The notes under the pieces: generated by a model
The model's database searches: none
Told to the model about the DNA's origin: nothing
What the model saw: only the letters and a program-made list of their open reading frames with translations
Made by a program: the position numbers and the translations under genes
Assembly: GCF_004136315.1 (NCBI RefSeq)
Contig: NZ_CP029562.1
Span: forward strand, 6,161,501-6,225,500
Length of the DNA: 64,000 nucleotides
DNA from: Mesorhizobium sp. Pch-S
GTDB lineage: Bacteria; Pseudomonadota; Alphaproteobacteria; Rhizobiales; Rhizobiaceae
Reading direction: 5' to 3'
Shown: one piece after another, positions 8,297-18,026 of the stretch
How the letters are laid out: each line of letters opens with the position of its first letter
Position numbering within the stretch: the first letter of the stretch is position 1

Positions 8297-9715
8297 CTAA
8301 CGTTCACTCGCGATTTGACGAACATCCGCCAGGCGACCAGCCACGGCCGATGCCGCAACCATTGCCGGGCTCATCAGATGCGTGCGTCCCCCGGCACCCT
8401 GACGATCCTCGAAATTTCGATTGGTGCTGGACGCACACCGCTCCGCCCGGGCGAGGACGTCGTCATTCATCGCCAGGCACATCGAACACCCCGATTGCCG
8501 CCATTCGAAACCAGCCGAGGTGAAAACGCGATCGAGGCCTTCGGCTTCCGCCTGGCGCCTGACCGACATTGAGCCGGGGACAACGATCGCCCTCACACCT
8601 GGCGCGATTTGCCGCCCTTCCAGAATTCGCGCCGCATCGCGCAGATCCTCGATGCGCGCATTGGTGCAGGAGCCGATGAATGCTGCCTGGATTTCGATCG
8701 AATCCACGGGCTGACCGGCTCTGAGATCCATGTAAGCCAAAGCGCGCTCGATGGCTTGCCGGCGAACAGGATCCGGCTGCAGACGGGGATCCGGTACACA
8801 TTCGGTGATCTTGACCGCCTGATCCGGGCTCGTTCCCCAGGTCACCATGGGTGCGATTTCCCCGGCGGCCAGGATGACTTCCCTGTCGAAAACCGCATCC
8901 TGATCCGTCTGCAGCGATGTCCAGCTTTCAGTTGCCAGTCGCCAAAGCTCACCTTTGGGCGCCCGCGGCGTTTGCGAGAGGTAGTCCATGACCTTTTCGT
9001 CGGGTGCTATCAGCGCGCCGCGTGCACCGCACTCGACCGCCATGTTGCACAGCGTCATGCGCGCCTCGATGCTGAGCGTACGGATGCCTGCGCCCTGAAA
9101 CTCGATCGCATAACCCGTCGCGCCCGAAGCACCGATCTTCTCGATCAGCGCCATGACGACATCCTTGGAACGCACACCTGGCGGCAGATGCCCCTCCAGT
9201 GTGACACGCATTGACGCCAGCCGCTTGTAGATCAGCGTCTGCGTTGCGAGGTAGTGCTCGATATCGGATGTGCCGATGCCGAAGCCGAGGGCACCAAACG
9301 CACCATAGGTGGTGGTGTGGCTGTCACCTGCCGCAATCACCATGCCCGGCAACACCAGGCCGATCTCAGGCATGACCACATGTTCGATGCCTTGCATGGC
9401 ATGCGTCATGTCGAAAATCTCGATGCCGAAATCGCGGCAGTTCTCGGCGAAATATGCGGTCTGTCTCGCTGCGTCCCCCGGCATGGTGATGCGGCCGACG
9501 ACGGTTGGATTGACGTGGTCGACGACACCGAGAGCCGCACGAGGACGCCAGACGGAACGGCTGGCCAGACGCAGGGCGGTGAATGCCTGCGGTGACGTGT
9601 ATTCGTTCAATACGGTGCGATCGACATAGAGCACGACCTGCTGACCCTGCTCGTCGAGCTTTCTCACCGTGTGACGATCAACGAGTTTGTCGTAAAGCGT
9701 TCGAGCCCTGTACAC
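8297..9715 (-). CDS. leuC: Isopropylmalate isomerase-type dehydratase, large subunit
   Basis: 472 residues. Carries GDSHTTTYGAFGALGFGIGT and the three Cys cluster ligands expected of a [4Fe-4S] aconitase-fold enzyme (IGSCTN and SGCSMC segments). The GTG start at 9713-9715 is chosen because a GGAGG lies eight bases upstream. It is the first gene of the leuC-leuD-hydrolase operon and is divergent from the M20 amidohydrolase across a 384-base spacer holding a LysR-type palindrome. The substrate need not be isopropylmalate, since no other leu genes are present. Confidence 0.88.
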   Translation of the reverse strand: MYRARTLYDKLVDRHTVRKLDEQGQQVVLYVDRTVLNEYTSPQAFTALRLASRSVWRPRAALGVVDHVNPTVVGRITMPGDAARQTAYFAENCRDFGIEIFDMTHAMQGIEHVVMPEIGLVLPGMVIAAGDSHTTTYGAFGALGFGIGTSDIEHYLATQTLIYKRLASMRVTLEGHLPPGVRSKDVVMALIEKIGASGATGYAIEFQGAGIRTLSIEARMTLCNMAVECGARGALIAPDEKVMDYLSQTPRAPKGELWRLATESWTSLQTDQDAVFDREVILAAGEIAPMVTWGTSPDQAVKITECVPDPRLQPDPVRRQAIERALAYMDLRAGQPVDSIEIQAAFIGSCTNARIEDLRDAARILEGRQIAPGVRAIVVPGSMSVRRQAEAEGLDRVFTSAGFEWRQSGCSMCLAMNDDVLARAERCASSTNRNFEDRQGAGGRTHLMSPAMVAASAVAGRLADVRQIASER

Positions 9716-10099
9716 CGCCGCAACCTCCGGTCTGTGACGGAAAGGTTAGCGTCGGCGAACGCGAGCGGTCCCATGCAAAACTTGCATCGATTAATCGGCA
9801 AATCCTGCTGGCCGTCGAGCGTGCCGAATTACTAGGGTGGCTTTGCCGGTCAGCCAATGTGCTGTCGGCCAATGAGCAGAAAATGCGCCATCGTTGTCGA
9901 CAGTCCATCGGCGGCATTCAGCCAGAAAAGCCGGGACGCGAACAACGCCAGGGGAAATTTTCGTCTGTCGAGCAAGGTCTTGCCGGGCGAATGCAGCAAG
10001 GACCGGGGGAGACAACATGCATCGGATTGTGAGCTTCTTTGGCGGCCATCTCATCCACGCCGATCGAAATGCGATCGAACGTCGCCGGTATTGCGGGGA
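9716..10099. other. Divergent intergenic region between leuC and the M20 amidohydrolase
   Basis: 384 bases without a convincing gene; small open frames here have no ribosome site or homology that I recognise. It must hold the promoters of the leuCD-hydrolase operon (leftward) and of the amidohydrolase-peptidase-ABC series (rightward). The notable element is a pair of abutting palindromes at 9773-9797. Confidence 0.6.
9773..9797. promoter_or_regulatory. Candidate LysR operator: two abutting palindromes
   Basis: ATGCAA-AAC-TTGCAT (9773-9787) is a perfect inverted repeat and fits the LysR T-N11-A consensus. It is followed without a gap by the 10-base palindrome CGATTAATCG (9788-9797). The site lies 58-82 bases upstream of the leuC start, a sensible place for the nearby LysR regulator to act. 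Binding is inferred, not shown. Confidence 0.5.
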
Positions 10100-11290
10100 A
10101 TGATGCAGGCTTCCCTGACCACCTTCCCGTCATCTGCCGTGGAAGAAGCAACTTCCATCCGCCGTCACCTGCACAGCAGACCCGAACTGAAATTCGAGGA
10201 AAGGGAAACCTCCGACCTCGTCGCCAGTTTCCTCGTCCGGCATGGCTACGAGACGAAGCAGGGTATTGCGGATACTGGCGTGACTGGCGTTCTCGATACC
10301 GGACGGCCAGGTCCAACCCTCTGTTTTCGTGCCGACATGGACGCCCTGCCAATTCAGGAAGAGACAGGTCTGCGCTACGCGTCAACCGTCCCGGGCAAGA
10401 TGCACGCGTGCGGCCATGACGGACATACGGCTTCACTACTGCTGGCCGCCGCGAAGCTTGCTTCGGAAAGCGACCAACTGGGCGGGCGTATCAAACTGCT
10501 GTTCCAGCCTGCAGAGGAAGGCGGCACCGGCGCTGCCCGCATGATCGAGGAAGGCGCACTCGCCGGGGTTGACGCCATTTACGGCTTTCACAACCGTCCG
10601 GGCTATCGGTCAGGCCGGGTTTTCGCCAAGGCGGGGCCGGCCATGGGCGGCACGTCTGTCTATGATGTCACCATCATCGGCAATGGCGGCCACTCCTCTC
10701 GGCCCGACCTGGCAGTAGACCCGATTTTCGTGGGCGCAAGCCTGATCCATTCCATGCAAAGCGTGGTGTCGAGACGCCTTTCTCCGCTGGAATCGGGAGT
10801 GGTCAGCGTCACGCAGTTCCATGGCGGCAACGCCCACAACATCATCCCCGGCCGCGCTTCGATGACGATCAACACACGCGATGCCAGTCCTGAAACCGGG
10901 GCCATGATCGACCGAGAGCTCAATCGTTTGATCACGAGCATCTGCCACGCCCACGGCGCCGAGGTGGAGCTGACGCGCATCCTGCGCATTCCACCCGTCG
11001 TCAACCACGACGCTGAAACCGAGTTCACCGTGGCTGTCGCTGCCGATGTCGTCGGGCCCGACAACGCGGGATATGTCCATCAGCTTCCCACGATGGGAGC
11101 CGAGGACTTCGCCTTCTACCTCGAGAAGGTTCCCGGCTGCTTTTTCTTCGTCGGCAATGGCGAAGACAGCGCCTATCTCCACCACCCCCTCTACGATTTC
11201 AACGACGACATTCTACCGGTCGCCGCGGGCATGTTCGCAGGAATTGCCCATCGGCGCCTCGGCCCTGGTGCCCGCTCACGGGATGGATGA
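10100..11290 (+). CDS. M20-family amidohydrolase (IAA-amino acid/hippurate hydrolase-like)
   Basis: 396 residues. The frame is open further upstream, but similarity begins at MMQASLTTF and a GGGGA lies just before the tandem ATGs at 10100 and 10103. Domain order is typical: HLHSRPELKFEE, the metal site MHACGHDGHTA, LLFQPAEEGGTGA, the dimerisation domain, and GAEDFAFYLEKVPGCFFFVG. These metallo-amidohydrolases split N-acyl amino acids or small amide conjugates in the cytosol. It is the first gene of a same-strand series with an S9 peptidase and an oligopeptide-type ABC importer, which suggests it processes an imported amide or peptide. Confidence 0.9.
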   Translation: MMQASLTTFPSSAVEEATSIRRHLHSRPELKFEERETSDLVASFLVRHGYETKQGIADTGVTGVLDTGRPGPTLCFRADMDALPIQEETGLRYASTVPGKMHACGHDGHTASLLLAAAKLASESDQLGGRIKLLFQPAEEGGTGAARMIEEGALAGVDAIYGFHNRPGYRSGRVFAKAGPAMGGTSVYDVTIIGNGGHSSRPDLAVDPIFVGASLIHSMQSVVSRRLSPLESGVVSVTQFHGGNAHNIIPGRASMTINTRDASPETGAMIDRELNRLITSICHAHGAEVELTRILRIPPVVNHDAETEFTVAVAADVVGPDNAGYVHQLPTMGAEDFAFYLEKVPGCFFFVGNGEDSAYLHHPLYDFNDDILPVAAGMFAGIAHRRLGPGARSRDG

Positions 11291-11365
11291 CAGCACCTTC
11301 GTGCAACGGGTCAGCAAAGCTCTCTTTTGCGAGCGCACCAGCCAATCCAATGGAGGATCTCTCAC

Positions 11366-13411
11366 GTGTCGGTTCTTGAGCCACAGGACTATTTCCGGCT
11401 GCGTCTGCCGTCAGACCCGCAGATTTCACCAGATGGGCGCTATATCGCCTATGTGCGCGACCGGCCGGACGTCATCCAAGATGCCTGGTCTTCGAATGTA
11501 CAGATCATCGAACGCAAGTCCGGCAAGGCTGAAGATCTGGGCGATGGGTTCCAGCCACGCTGGTCGCCGGAATCAGGCCGCCTCGCATTTGTGAACGCCG
11601 GCGACGATACGAATGAAATCCGCCTTTGGTCCGCAGCAACTGGCGAAGCCGTCACAGTCGCCAGCCTGCCGTCGACACCCGAAGGCCTTGCCTGGTCTCC
11701 CGACGGTCGAACAATCGCATTCGTCATGCGGGCGCAGCTGGCACGACCCGGCCAGGCGAACAACCAACCGGCACCGGCCTGGCATGCGCTTCGTACGGAA
11801 CATTGGGCGCGGCCCGGTCAGTACACGGAAAAGCTGCTGCGCCGAATAGAAGGCGTCGACGCCGAACTGCTGCCCGAGGGGCATCACCAGATCTTCCTGC
11901 TCGATGTCGCGACGGCCACGATCCGGCAGCTGACCTTCGATCCGTTCGAACATGGCGGTCCGCTGGCGTTGATCACAAAACTGAAGCTCGCCGGGCATAT
12001 CTCCTGGTCTCCGGACAGCCGCAGCCTGGTGATGTCGATGCTGCGCGATCCGACCCCACCTGGTCCAGTCGACCCGGTTCATGCCGTGGCGGCGGATGTC
12101 TACAGCTTTTCGATTGCGGACGGTGCCGTCACCCGCCTGACCCGTTTCGGCGGAACGATTGCTCATGCCTCTGTCTCACCTGATGGCGAGTGGATCGCGT
12201 TTGTCGGCTCCCGTGGACCACAGAAGAGCTTCCGCACGAATGTCGTCCATGTCATGAGCCGGTCGGGCGACAATCTCCGCGCCTTGAACCATCCCGACGG
12301 ACTTGAAGTCCATCAGGAATTGCTCTGGCTGCCAGACAGTTCGGGATTGCTCGCCCTCGTCCCGCACGAAGGCACCGGATCCCTGCAGAAGGTCGACCTC
12401 GAAGGGCAATGGACGGTCCTGTCGCGAGAGGTGGGAGGCTCGGCGGCATCCGGATATGTGCTGTGGAGCAAGTTCGTTTCCGTCTCACACGATGGCGAGA
12501 TCGCGATATTGCGGGGCAGTTCGACACGGACCGACGAAGTCGCAATCCTCTCCCCTGATGGCGCGCGCTGCCAGGAGGTGACGCGCGAAAGCGACTGGAT
12601 GTCGGACATAACCGTCGCACCGATCGAGCCGATGTGGCTGGCAACCAGGCAGCCCATGCAGGCCTGGCTTGTCCGGCCAGCCGACGCACCTGCCGACAAG
12701 CCGCTCCCCATGATCCTGTGGCTCCATGGCGGCCCCTATCTGAGCTGGGGGCCACATTTCGCGGTCATACCGCAGCTATGGGCGGCGCGCGGCTATGCCG
12801 TGCTCATGATGAACCCTCGCGGATCGCTCGGTTATGGTGAGACCTTCACCGATCATCTGGAGCATGATTTCCCCGGCGCCGACGATCTGATGATCGCCGA
12901 TGCCGTTGACCTGGTGGTCAAGCGCGGCGGCATCGACCCCGAGCGCGTCTATGTCGCGGGGGAATCCGCGGGTGGCGTGCTGACAGCCTGGCTCATCGGT
13001 CACACCCATCGCTTCGCAGCGGCCGCTGTTGTCTATGGAGTCGTCGAATGGATCAGCCAGACACTGCTCCAGGACCGGCCGGACTACTTCGCCTATCGCT
13101 GGCGGTCGGGGCCGCCTTGGGATGCCGGCAAACAGGAAGTGTACTGGCGTCATTCGCCGCTGGCCCTGGTCGGCAATGTCCGCACACCCACGATCGTCCT
13201 GTGTGGCGAACGCGACTGGCGTACACCGATCACGCAGTCGGAAATGTACTTCACCGCCTTGAAGATGTGCGGTGTCGAAGCCGCGCTGGTCAGCTATCCC
13301 GACAACAATCACGGGCTCGAGCGCCATCCCAGCCAATATCTCGATTTCGCCGAGCGGATCGGAGACTGGTTCGAGCGATACGCGCAGGTGACCCTGGCCA
13401 AGTCGGCATGA
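11366..13411 (+). CDS. S9-family prolyl-oligopeptidase-like serine peptidase
   Basis: 681 residues from the GTG at 11366, chosen because GGAGGA lies nine bases upstream and the family-like sequence SVLEPQDYFRLRLPSDPQISPDG starts there; an ATG 13 codons earlier lacks a site. The N-terminal half is a seven-bladed beta-propeller with repeated WSPDG/SPDG segments. The C-terminal half is an alpha/beta hydrolase with HGGPYLSWG, nucleophile GESAGG, the Asp in CGERDWRTP and the catalytic His in NNHGLERHP. This resembles dipeptidyl or acylaminoacyl peptidases. No signal peptide is seen, so it should act on peptides after import by the downstream transporter. Confidence 0.9.
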   Translation: MSVLEPQDYFRLRLPSDPQISPDGRYIAYVRDRPDVIQDAWSSNVQIIERKSGKAEDLGDGFQPRWSPESGRLAFVNAGDDTNEIRLWSAATGEAVTVASLPSTPEGLAWSPDGRTIAFVMRAQLARPGQANNQPAPAWHALRTEHWARPGQYTEKLLRRIEGVDAELLPEGHHQIFLLDVATATIRQLTFDPFEHGGPLALITKLKLAGHISWSPDSRSLVMSMLRDPTPPGPVDPVHAVAADVYSFSIADGAVTRLTRFGGTIAHASVSPDGEWIAFVGSRGPQKSFRTNVVHVMSRSGDNLRALNHPDGLEVHQELLWLPDSSGLLALVPHEGTGSLQKVDLEGQWTVLSREVGGSAASGYVLWSKFVSVSHDGEIAILRGSSTRTDEVAILSPDGARCQEVTRESDWMSDITVAPIEPMWLATRQPMQAWLVRPADAPADKPLPMILWLHGGPYLSWGPHFAVIPQLWAARGYAVLMMNPRGSLGYGETFTDHLEHDFPGADDLMIADAVDLVVKRGGIDPERVYVAGESAGGVLTAWLIGHTHRFAAAAVVYGVVEWISQTLLQDRPDYFAYRWRSGPPWDAGKQEVYWRHSPLALVGNVRTPTIVLCGERDWRTPITQSEMYFTALKMCGVEAALVSYPDNNHGLERHPSQYLDFAERIGDWFERYAQVTLAKSA

Positions 13412-13546
13412 TCGCCAACTCGACCGGAGGAGCAGCCGGAGGAAGCTGCTCTCTCGATCGTGACGTTTGACAAGCAGGCCGAGCCAGTCCCGCGGCAATG
13501 CAGCGGGATCGGTCAAGATAAGGCCGTAGAAAAAGAGGAAGAAGCC

Positions 13547-15145
13547 ATGTCGCTCAATCAGATGAATCCGCAGGAATTCCTGGAGCTGACCTATGCCCGT
13601 GCACGGCAGAGCGTGCTGAGTCGCCGAGCGGTCCTCGGCGGCTTCGCCGCGCTGGCTGCGGCAATGGTTCTGCCGGACCGCGCAGCGTTCGCCGAGGGCC
13701 GCGGCGGAACGTTGCGCATCGGCCGCGACCAGGAACCCGACAGCCTGGATCCGCAAAAGACGCTCGTCGCCGTCTCGGACCAGACCAATAACTGGATCTA
13801 CGAGCCGCTGGCGCGTCTCGACACCGACGGCAATGTCGTGCCCGGGCTGGCTGAACGGTGGGACGTAACGGACAACAACAAGACCATCGTGTTCCACCTG
13901 CGCGACGGCGTGACGTTCCATGACGGCAGCCCTGTCGATGCAGAAGCCTGCGTGTGGACCACGCAACGGATCATGGACCCGGCCACGGCATCGCCATCCG
14001 CCTATCTGCTCGGCCCGTTCGACAAGGCCGAGGTGATCGACCGTTTGACCGTTGCCTACCATTTCAAGGAACCTTTCGTGCCACTGTGGATCGGCCTCTC
14101 AAGCCCCGCGGCCGCGATCCTGCCACGCAAATCGATCGAAGCGCTTGGCGATCAGTTCGGCCGCAATCCCGTCGGCTGCGGGCCCTTCCGTTTCTCGGGC
14201 TGGGCGCCCGATACCGGCATCAAGCTGGTGCGGTTCGACGACTACAAATGCGGCCCGGTGGGGGCACCGGATGAAGTGCAATTCCTGTACTTCCCCGAGG
14301 ATTCGACCCGGATCGCGGCCCTGGAGACAGGCGAGATCGATGTGCTGGCCACGGGTCAGGCCGTACCCGTCGACGCAGTCCGCCGGCTGCGCCAGAATGG
14401 CGAGATCCAGCTTCTGTCGCGAGCGAGGCAAGGATTGCGCGCGCTGGTCTTCAACATGAGCAAGGCGCCGTTCGACGACATTCGCGTGCGCCAGGCAGTT
14501 AGCCATGCGATTGACCGCGAAAAAGTGCTGGCGTTTGCTCTCGACGGCAACGGCCAGATTGCGCATGGCCCCCTGCCCACGACCATCCCGGGTTACTCAA
14601 AGGCGGTCGAGACGCTGGACTATCCCTATGACCCAGCCAAGGCCAAGGCGCTGCTGGCCGAGGCCGGCCAACAGGCAGGACTGAAGCTGCGCATGATCAC
14701 CTCCGATATGCCGCCGGTCCGCCGGACGGCCGAGATCGTGCAGACCGAATTGCGTGACATCGGCATCGAACTCGAGATCCAGTCGCTTCCGGTTGCCGAA
14801 TGGGCCTCGCTGTCGAGCAAGGGCGAGCACCACATCTTCTTCATGGCGTATGAATACAACGATGCCGATATCCTCTACGCGGCGCTGCACAGCCAAGGGT
14901 CATACAACCGCAGCTTCCACAAGGACCCGGCGCTGGACAAGCTACTCGAGGCGCAAAGGGTGGCGTTCGATCCAGCCGGGCGCCAGACGCTTCTCGACGA
15001 CGCACAGGCGCTGATCATGCGCCAAGCCTATTGGGCTCCCCTGTTCGAACCATTGAACTTCGCCGCCCTGTCGTCCGCAGTCAAGGACGCAGCCTTGCGC
15101 AGCGACGGCGACATCTCCGTCAGCAGCGCCTGGATCGAGAGCTGA
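13547..15145 (+). CDS. ABC transporter substrate-binding protein, family 5 (peptide/nickel type), Tat-exported
   Basis: 532 residues from the ATG preceded by GAGGAAGAAG. A long polar N-region leads to SRRAVLGGF and a hydrophobic stretch ending AAFAEG (about residue 50), a twin-arginine signal peptide. The mature part starts GGTLRIGRDQEPDSLDPQKT and carries the SBP_bac_5 fold through FHLRDGVTFHDGSPVDA. It captures oligopeptides or similar ligands in the periplasm. A 7-base-pair hairpin (13430-13436 with 13445-13451) sits in the 135-base gap before it and may allow its own expression level. First gene of the five-gene importer. Confidence 0.92.
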   Translation: MSLNQMNPQEFLELTYARARQSVLSRRAVLGGFAALAAAMVLPDRAAFAEGRGGTLRIGRDQEPDSLDPQKTLVAVSDQTNNWIYEPLARLDTDGNVVPGLAERWDVTDNNKTIVFHLRDGVTFHDGSPVDAEACVWTTQRIMDPATASPSAYLLGPFDKAEVIDRLTVAYHFKEPFVPLWIGLSSPAAAILPRKSIEALGDQFGRNPVGCGPFRFSGWAPDTGIKLVRFDDYKCGPVGAPDEVQFLYFPEDSTRIAALETGEIDVLATGQAVPVDAVRRLRQNGEIQLLSRARQGLRALVFNMSKAPFDDIRVRQAVSHAIDREKVLAFALDGNGQIAHGPLPTTIPGYSKAVETLDYPYDPAKAKALLAEAGQQAGLKLRMITSDMPPVRRTAEIVQTELRDIGIELEIQSLPVAEWASLSSKGEHHIFFMAYEYNDADILYAALHSQGSYNRSFHKDPALDKLLEAQRVAFDPAGRQTLLDDAQALIMRQAYWAPLFEPLNFAALSSAVKDAALRSDGDISVSSAWIES

Positions 15146-15155
15146 GGAACGGCTG

Positions 15156-16145
15156 GTGCTGCCCCTCATCATCAAGCGGATCGGCTACGCCTTGATCATC
15201 ATTGCGGGCATCGCTTTTGTGGTGTCGGCGATGACCAAGCTGGTGCCGGGCGACCCGGTCGACGTGATGGCGGCGGGTAACCCCGGCATGACCGAGGCCG
15301 ACAAGGCAAGGCTGCGCAGCCAACTCGGTCTAGACCGGTCGATGATGGATCAATACGTCTCCTACCTTGGCAATGCGTTGCAGGGCGACCTGGGCACTTC
15401 ACTGCGCCAACGCGTCCCGACTGCGCAGCTGATCCTGGAGCGGCTGCCGGCAACGGCGGAGCTGACACTGTGGTCGATGGTGCTGGCGTTGCTGGTCGCG
15501 GTCCCGATCGGCGTGGTGACCGCGCTTCGCCGGGATAGCCCGGTCGATACTGCTGGCACCGTCGTCGCCGTCCTCGGTGTGTCCACTCCCTCCTTCCTGC
15601 TTGGTGTCCTGCTGATCCTCCTGTTTTCGGTACAACTCGGCTGGCTGCCGGCCTCGGGCTACAAGGGATCGGTGATCGCCGCGATACCAAGGGCGATCGT
15701 CGAGGGTCGCTTCGACCTCCTGTGGCAGAAGGCACGTTACTTCCTCCTGCCCTCGGTTTCGCTGGCCTTCGGCCTGATGGCGGTGAATGCCCGGCTGATC
15801 CGCTCGGCGATGATCGAGACGATCCGCCAGGACTATGTCCAGTTCGCCCGGGCCAAGGGAGTACCACCGCGCACGGTGGTGCTGCGGCATGCCTTGCGCA
15901 ATGCCATCATCCCGGTGATCACGATGATCGGCCTGCAATTGGGTAACCTGTTGTCCGGCGCCATCGTAGCCGAAACAGTGTTCGCCTGGCCGGGTATCGG
16001 CCGGCTGTCGGTGCAGGCCATCACCACCCGTGACTATCCCCTGGTTCAGGCGACCGTGCTGATCACGGCGGTGCTGTTCGTGGCCATGAACCTGATCGTC
16101 GACCTTCTCTACCATGTCATAGATCCACGGATGCGCCATGGCTGA
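15156..16145 (+). CDS. ABC transporter permease, DppB-type
   Basis: 329 residues, six predicted membrane helices. Begins with GTG ten bases after the binding-protein stop, behind GAGGAA. Contains the N-terminal extra-helix segment of Dpp/OppB permeases (KLVPGDPVDVMAAGNPG) and the EAA-type cytoplasmic loop (YVQFARAKGVPPRTVVLRHA) that contacts the ATPase. Its last codons overlap the next permease by 8 bases. Together with the next gene it forms the transmembrane channel for peptide import. Confidence 0.93.
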   Translation: MLPLIIKRIGYALIIIAGIAFVVSAMTKLVPGDPVDVMAAGNPGMTEADKARLRSQLGLDRSMMDQYVSYLGNALQGDLGTSLRQRVPTAQLILERLPATAELTLWSMVLALLVAVPIGVVTALRRDSPVDTAGTVVAVLGVSTPSFLLGVLLILLFSVQLGWLPASGYKGSVIAAIPRAIVEGRFDLLWQKARYFLLPSVSLAFGLMAVNARLIRSAMIETIRQDYVQFARAKGVPPRTVVLRHALRNAIIPVITMIGLQLGNLLSGAIVAETVFAWPGIGRLSVQAITTRDYPLVQATVLITAVLFVAMNLIVDLLYHVIDPRMRHG

Positions 16146-17055
16146 CAGCATGTTGTCTCAAGCCGTTGGAACCGGGTTGTCGGCCGAGCCTGCACCTGAC
16201 GTCGCCCGCGGACGGTTCCTCAAGGCGCTGCGCCGCAGTCCGAAAGGGCTCGCCGGGCTGCTGCTGGTCGGCCTGGTCCTCGCCTGCGCCGCCGCAGCCC
16301 CGGTCCTTGCGCCGCACGACCCCGCCCAGCAGGTCCTGGAATGGCGTTTCCTGCCGCCCGCCTGGGCGACGGGCGGCAGCTGGGAGCACATCCTGGGTGG
16401 CGACAATCTGGGGCGGGATATCTTCAGCCGGATCCTTGTCGGGGCCCGTACCTCGGTGGCGGTCGCCGTCGTCGTGGTCGCGCTGGCCGCCACGATCGGT
16501 TCCCTGCTCGGTGCCGTAGCCGGCTATGCCGGCGGCATCGTCGACAACATCATCATGCGGCTGGCCGACTTCCTGCTCGCCTTTCCCTTCCTGCTTCTCG
16601 CCCTGATGATCATGGCGATCCTGGGTCCCGGCTTCTGGACCATGGTGCTGGCCCTGTCGATCGCCTTGTGGGTCAACTACGCTCGCGTGGTGCGCGGCGA
16701 GGCATTGCGCATCGAGCAGATGGAGTTCGTGGAAGCGGCGCGATCGATCGGCGTGCCGGGCTGGCGCATCGTGCTGGGCCATGTCGTGCCGAACGTGATC
16801 CCGTCGGTTCTGGTTCTCGCCACTTTGGAGGTGGCATTGGTGATCATCGCCGAAGCAGCCCTCAGCTTCCTCGGCCTCGGAGTACAACCACCGACCCCCT
16901 CCTGGGGCAAGATGATCAGCGAAGGCCGCGACTTCCTCTACGACGCACCATGGATGGTGCTGGGCCCTGGCCTGGTGATCCTGATGACTTCGGTGGGCAT
17001 CAACCTGTTCGGCGACTTCCTGCGCGACTTCATCGATCCGAGGACAGAACGATGA
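16138..17055 (+). CDS. ABC transporter permease, DppC-type
   Basis: 305 residues with about six membrane helices and a cytosolic N-terminal tail. Includes LGGDNLGRDIFSRILVGART, a hallmark of the DppC/OppC family, and the coupling loop MEFVEAARSIGVPGWRIVLGH. The start overlaps the end of the DppB-type gene and the stop overlaps the start of the ATPase gene (ATGA), so all three are translationally coupled. Confidence 0.93.
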   Translation: MADSMLSQAVGTGLSAEPAPDVARGRFLKALRRSPKGLAGLLLVGLVLACAAAAPVLAPHDPAQQVLEWRFLPPAWATGGSWEHILGGDNLGRDIFSRILVGARTSVAVAVVVVALAATIGSLLGAVAGYAGGIVDNIIMRLADFLLAFPFLLLALMIMAILGPGFWTMVLALSIALWVNYARVVRGEALRIEQMEFVEAARSIGVPGWRIVLGHVVPNVIPSVLVLATLEVALVIIAEAALSFLGLGVQPPTPSWGKMISEGRDFLYDAPWMVLGPGLVILMTSVGINLFGDFLRDFIDPRTER

Positions 17056-18026
17056 GCGCACCTCTGCTTCAAATCCAGGACCTGCGCGTGGAGTATGCGT
17101 CGCCGAGAGGTCCGGTTCAGGCGGTTGCCGGCGTATCGCTGACGCTCGACCGCAACCGCATCCTGGGCCTGGTCGGCGAAAGCGGCTGCGGCAAGTCGAC
17201 GGTCGGGCAGGCGCTGATGGGCCTGATCCAATCGCCAGGACGCATCGCCGGCGGTGACATCCGCTTCGAGGACAAGAGCCTGATCGGCCTGCCCGAGCGC
17301 GAGATGCGAAAACTGCGTGGCGACCGGCTGTCGATGATCTTCCAGGATCCGACCGCGACCCTCAATCCAGTTCTCACCATCGGCGACCAGATCGCCGAGC
17401 TGTTCCGGTGGCACCGGCCGCAGATGCGGCGGCGCGAGGTGCAGGCCCGCGTCACGGCGCTTCTCGAACGTGTCGGCATCGTCGATGCGGACAGGCGATG
17501 CCGGGCCTATCCGCACGAATTGTCGGGCGGGATGCGCCAGCGTGTGGTCATCGCCTGTGCCCTCGCTCTGGAACCGGCCCTCATCGTTGCCGACGAACCA
17601 ACGACCGCGCTGGATGTCACGGTCCAGGCCCAGATCCTCGACCTCCTCCGCGGTCTGCAGTCCGAGCACGGCACCGCAGTGATCCTCGTCAGCCATGATC
17701 TCGGCGTCATCGCCGAAACCTGTGACGACGTCGCAGTGATGTATGCGGGGCGGGTGGTCGAGAGCGGTCCGGCCGATGAGGTACTGGCTCGGCCACGGCA
17801 TCCCTATACCGCAGGTCTGATTGCATCGCGCCCGTCTATCATGGCTCCAGATCAGGTGGTCAGGCCGATCCCGGGTACGGTGCCCGATCTGGCGCGTCCG
17901 CCGGCTGGCTGCGCGTTCCATCCGCGTTGCCGCCATGCCGTCGCGACCTGCCGCGACGCCATTCCCACCTTGTCCGCAATCCGGGAGGAGCCGCGCCATG
18001 CTGTCGCCTGTCCCCTCGCTGCCTGA
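17052..18026 (+). CDS. ABC transporter ATP-binding protein, DppD-type
   Basis: 324 residues. Walker [13 protein letters not shown] signature LSGGMRQR, Walker [13 protein letters not shown] and H-loop VSHDLG are all present. The C-terminal oligopeptide-transporter extension with paired cysteines ([14 protein letters not shown]) is intact. The frame is open far upstream, but the true start is the ATG in the ATGA overlap with the preceding permease. It energises uptake together with the next ATPase. Confidence 0.93.
   Translation: MSAPLLQIQDLRVEYASPRGPVQAVAGVSLTLDRNRILGLVGESGCGKSTVGQALMGLIQSPGRIAGGDIRFEDKSLIGLPEREMRKLRGDRLSMIFQDPTATLNPVLTIGDQIAELFRWHRPQMRRREVQARVTALLERVGIVDADRRCRAYPHELSGGMRQRVVIACALALEPALIVADEPTTALDVTVQAQILDLLRGLQSEHGTAVILVSHDLGVIAETCDDVAVMYAGRVVESGPADEVLARPRHPYTAGLIASRPSIMAPDQVVRPIPGTVPDLARPPAGCAFHPRCRHAVATCRDAIPTLSAIREEPRHAVACPLAA

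Noticed and set aside
12776..14062. 428-codon minus-strand frame opposite the S9 peptidase and binding-protein genes
   Set aside because: It spans two real genes on the other strand and has no recognisable domain.
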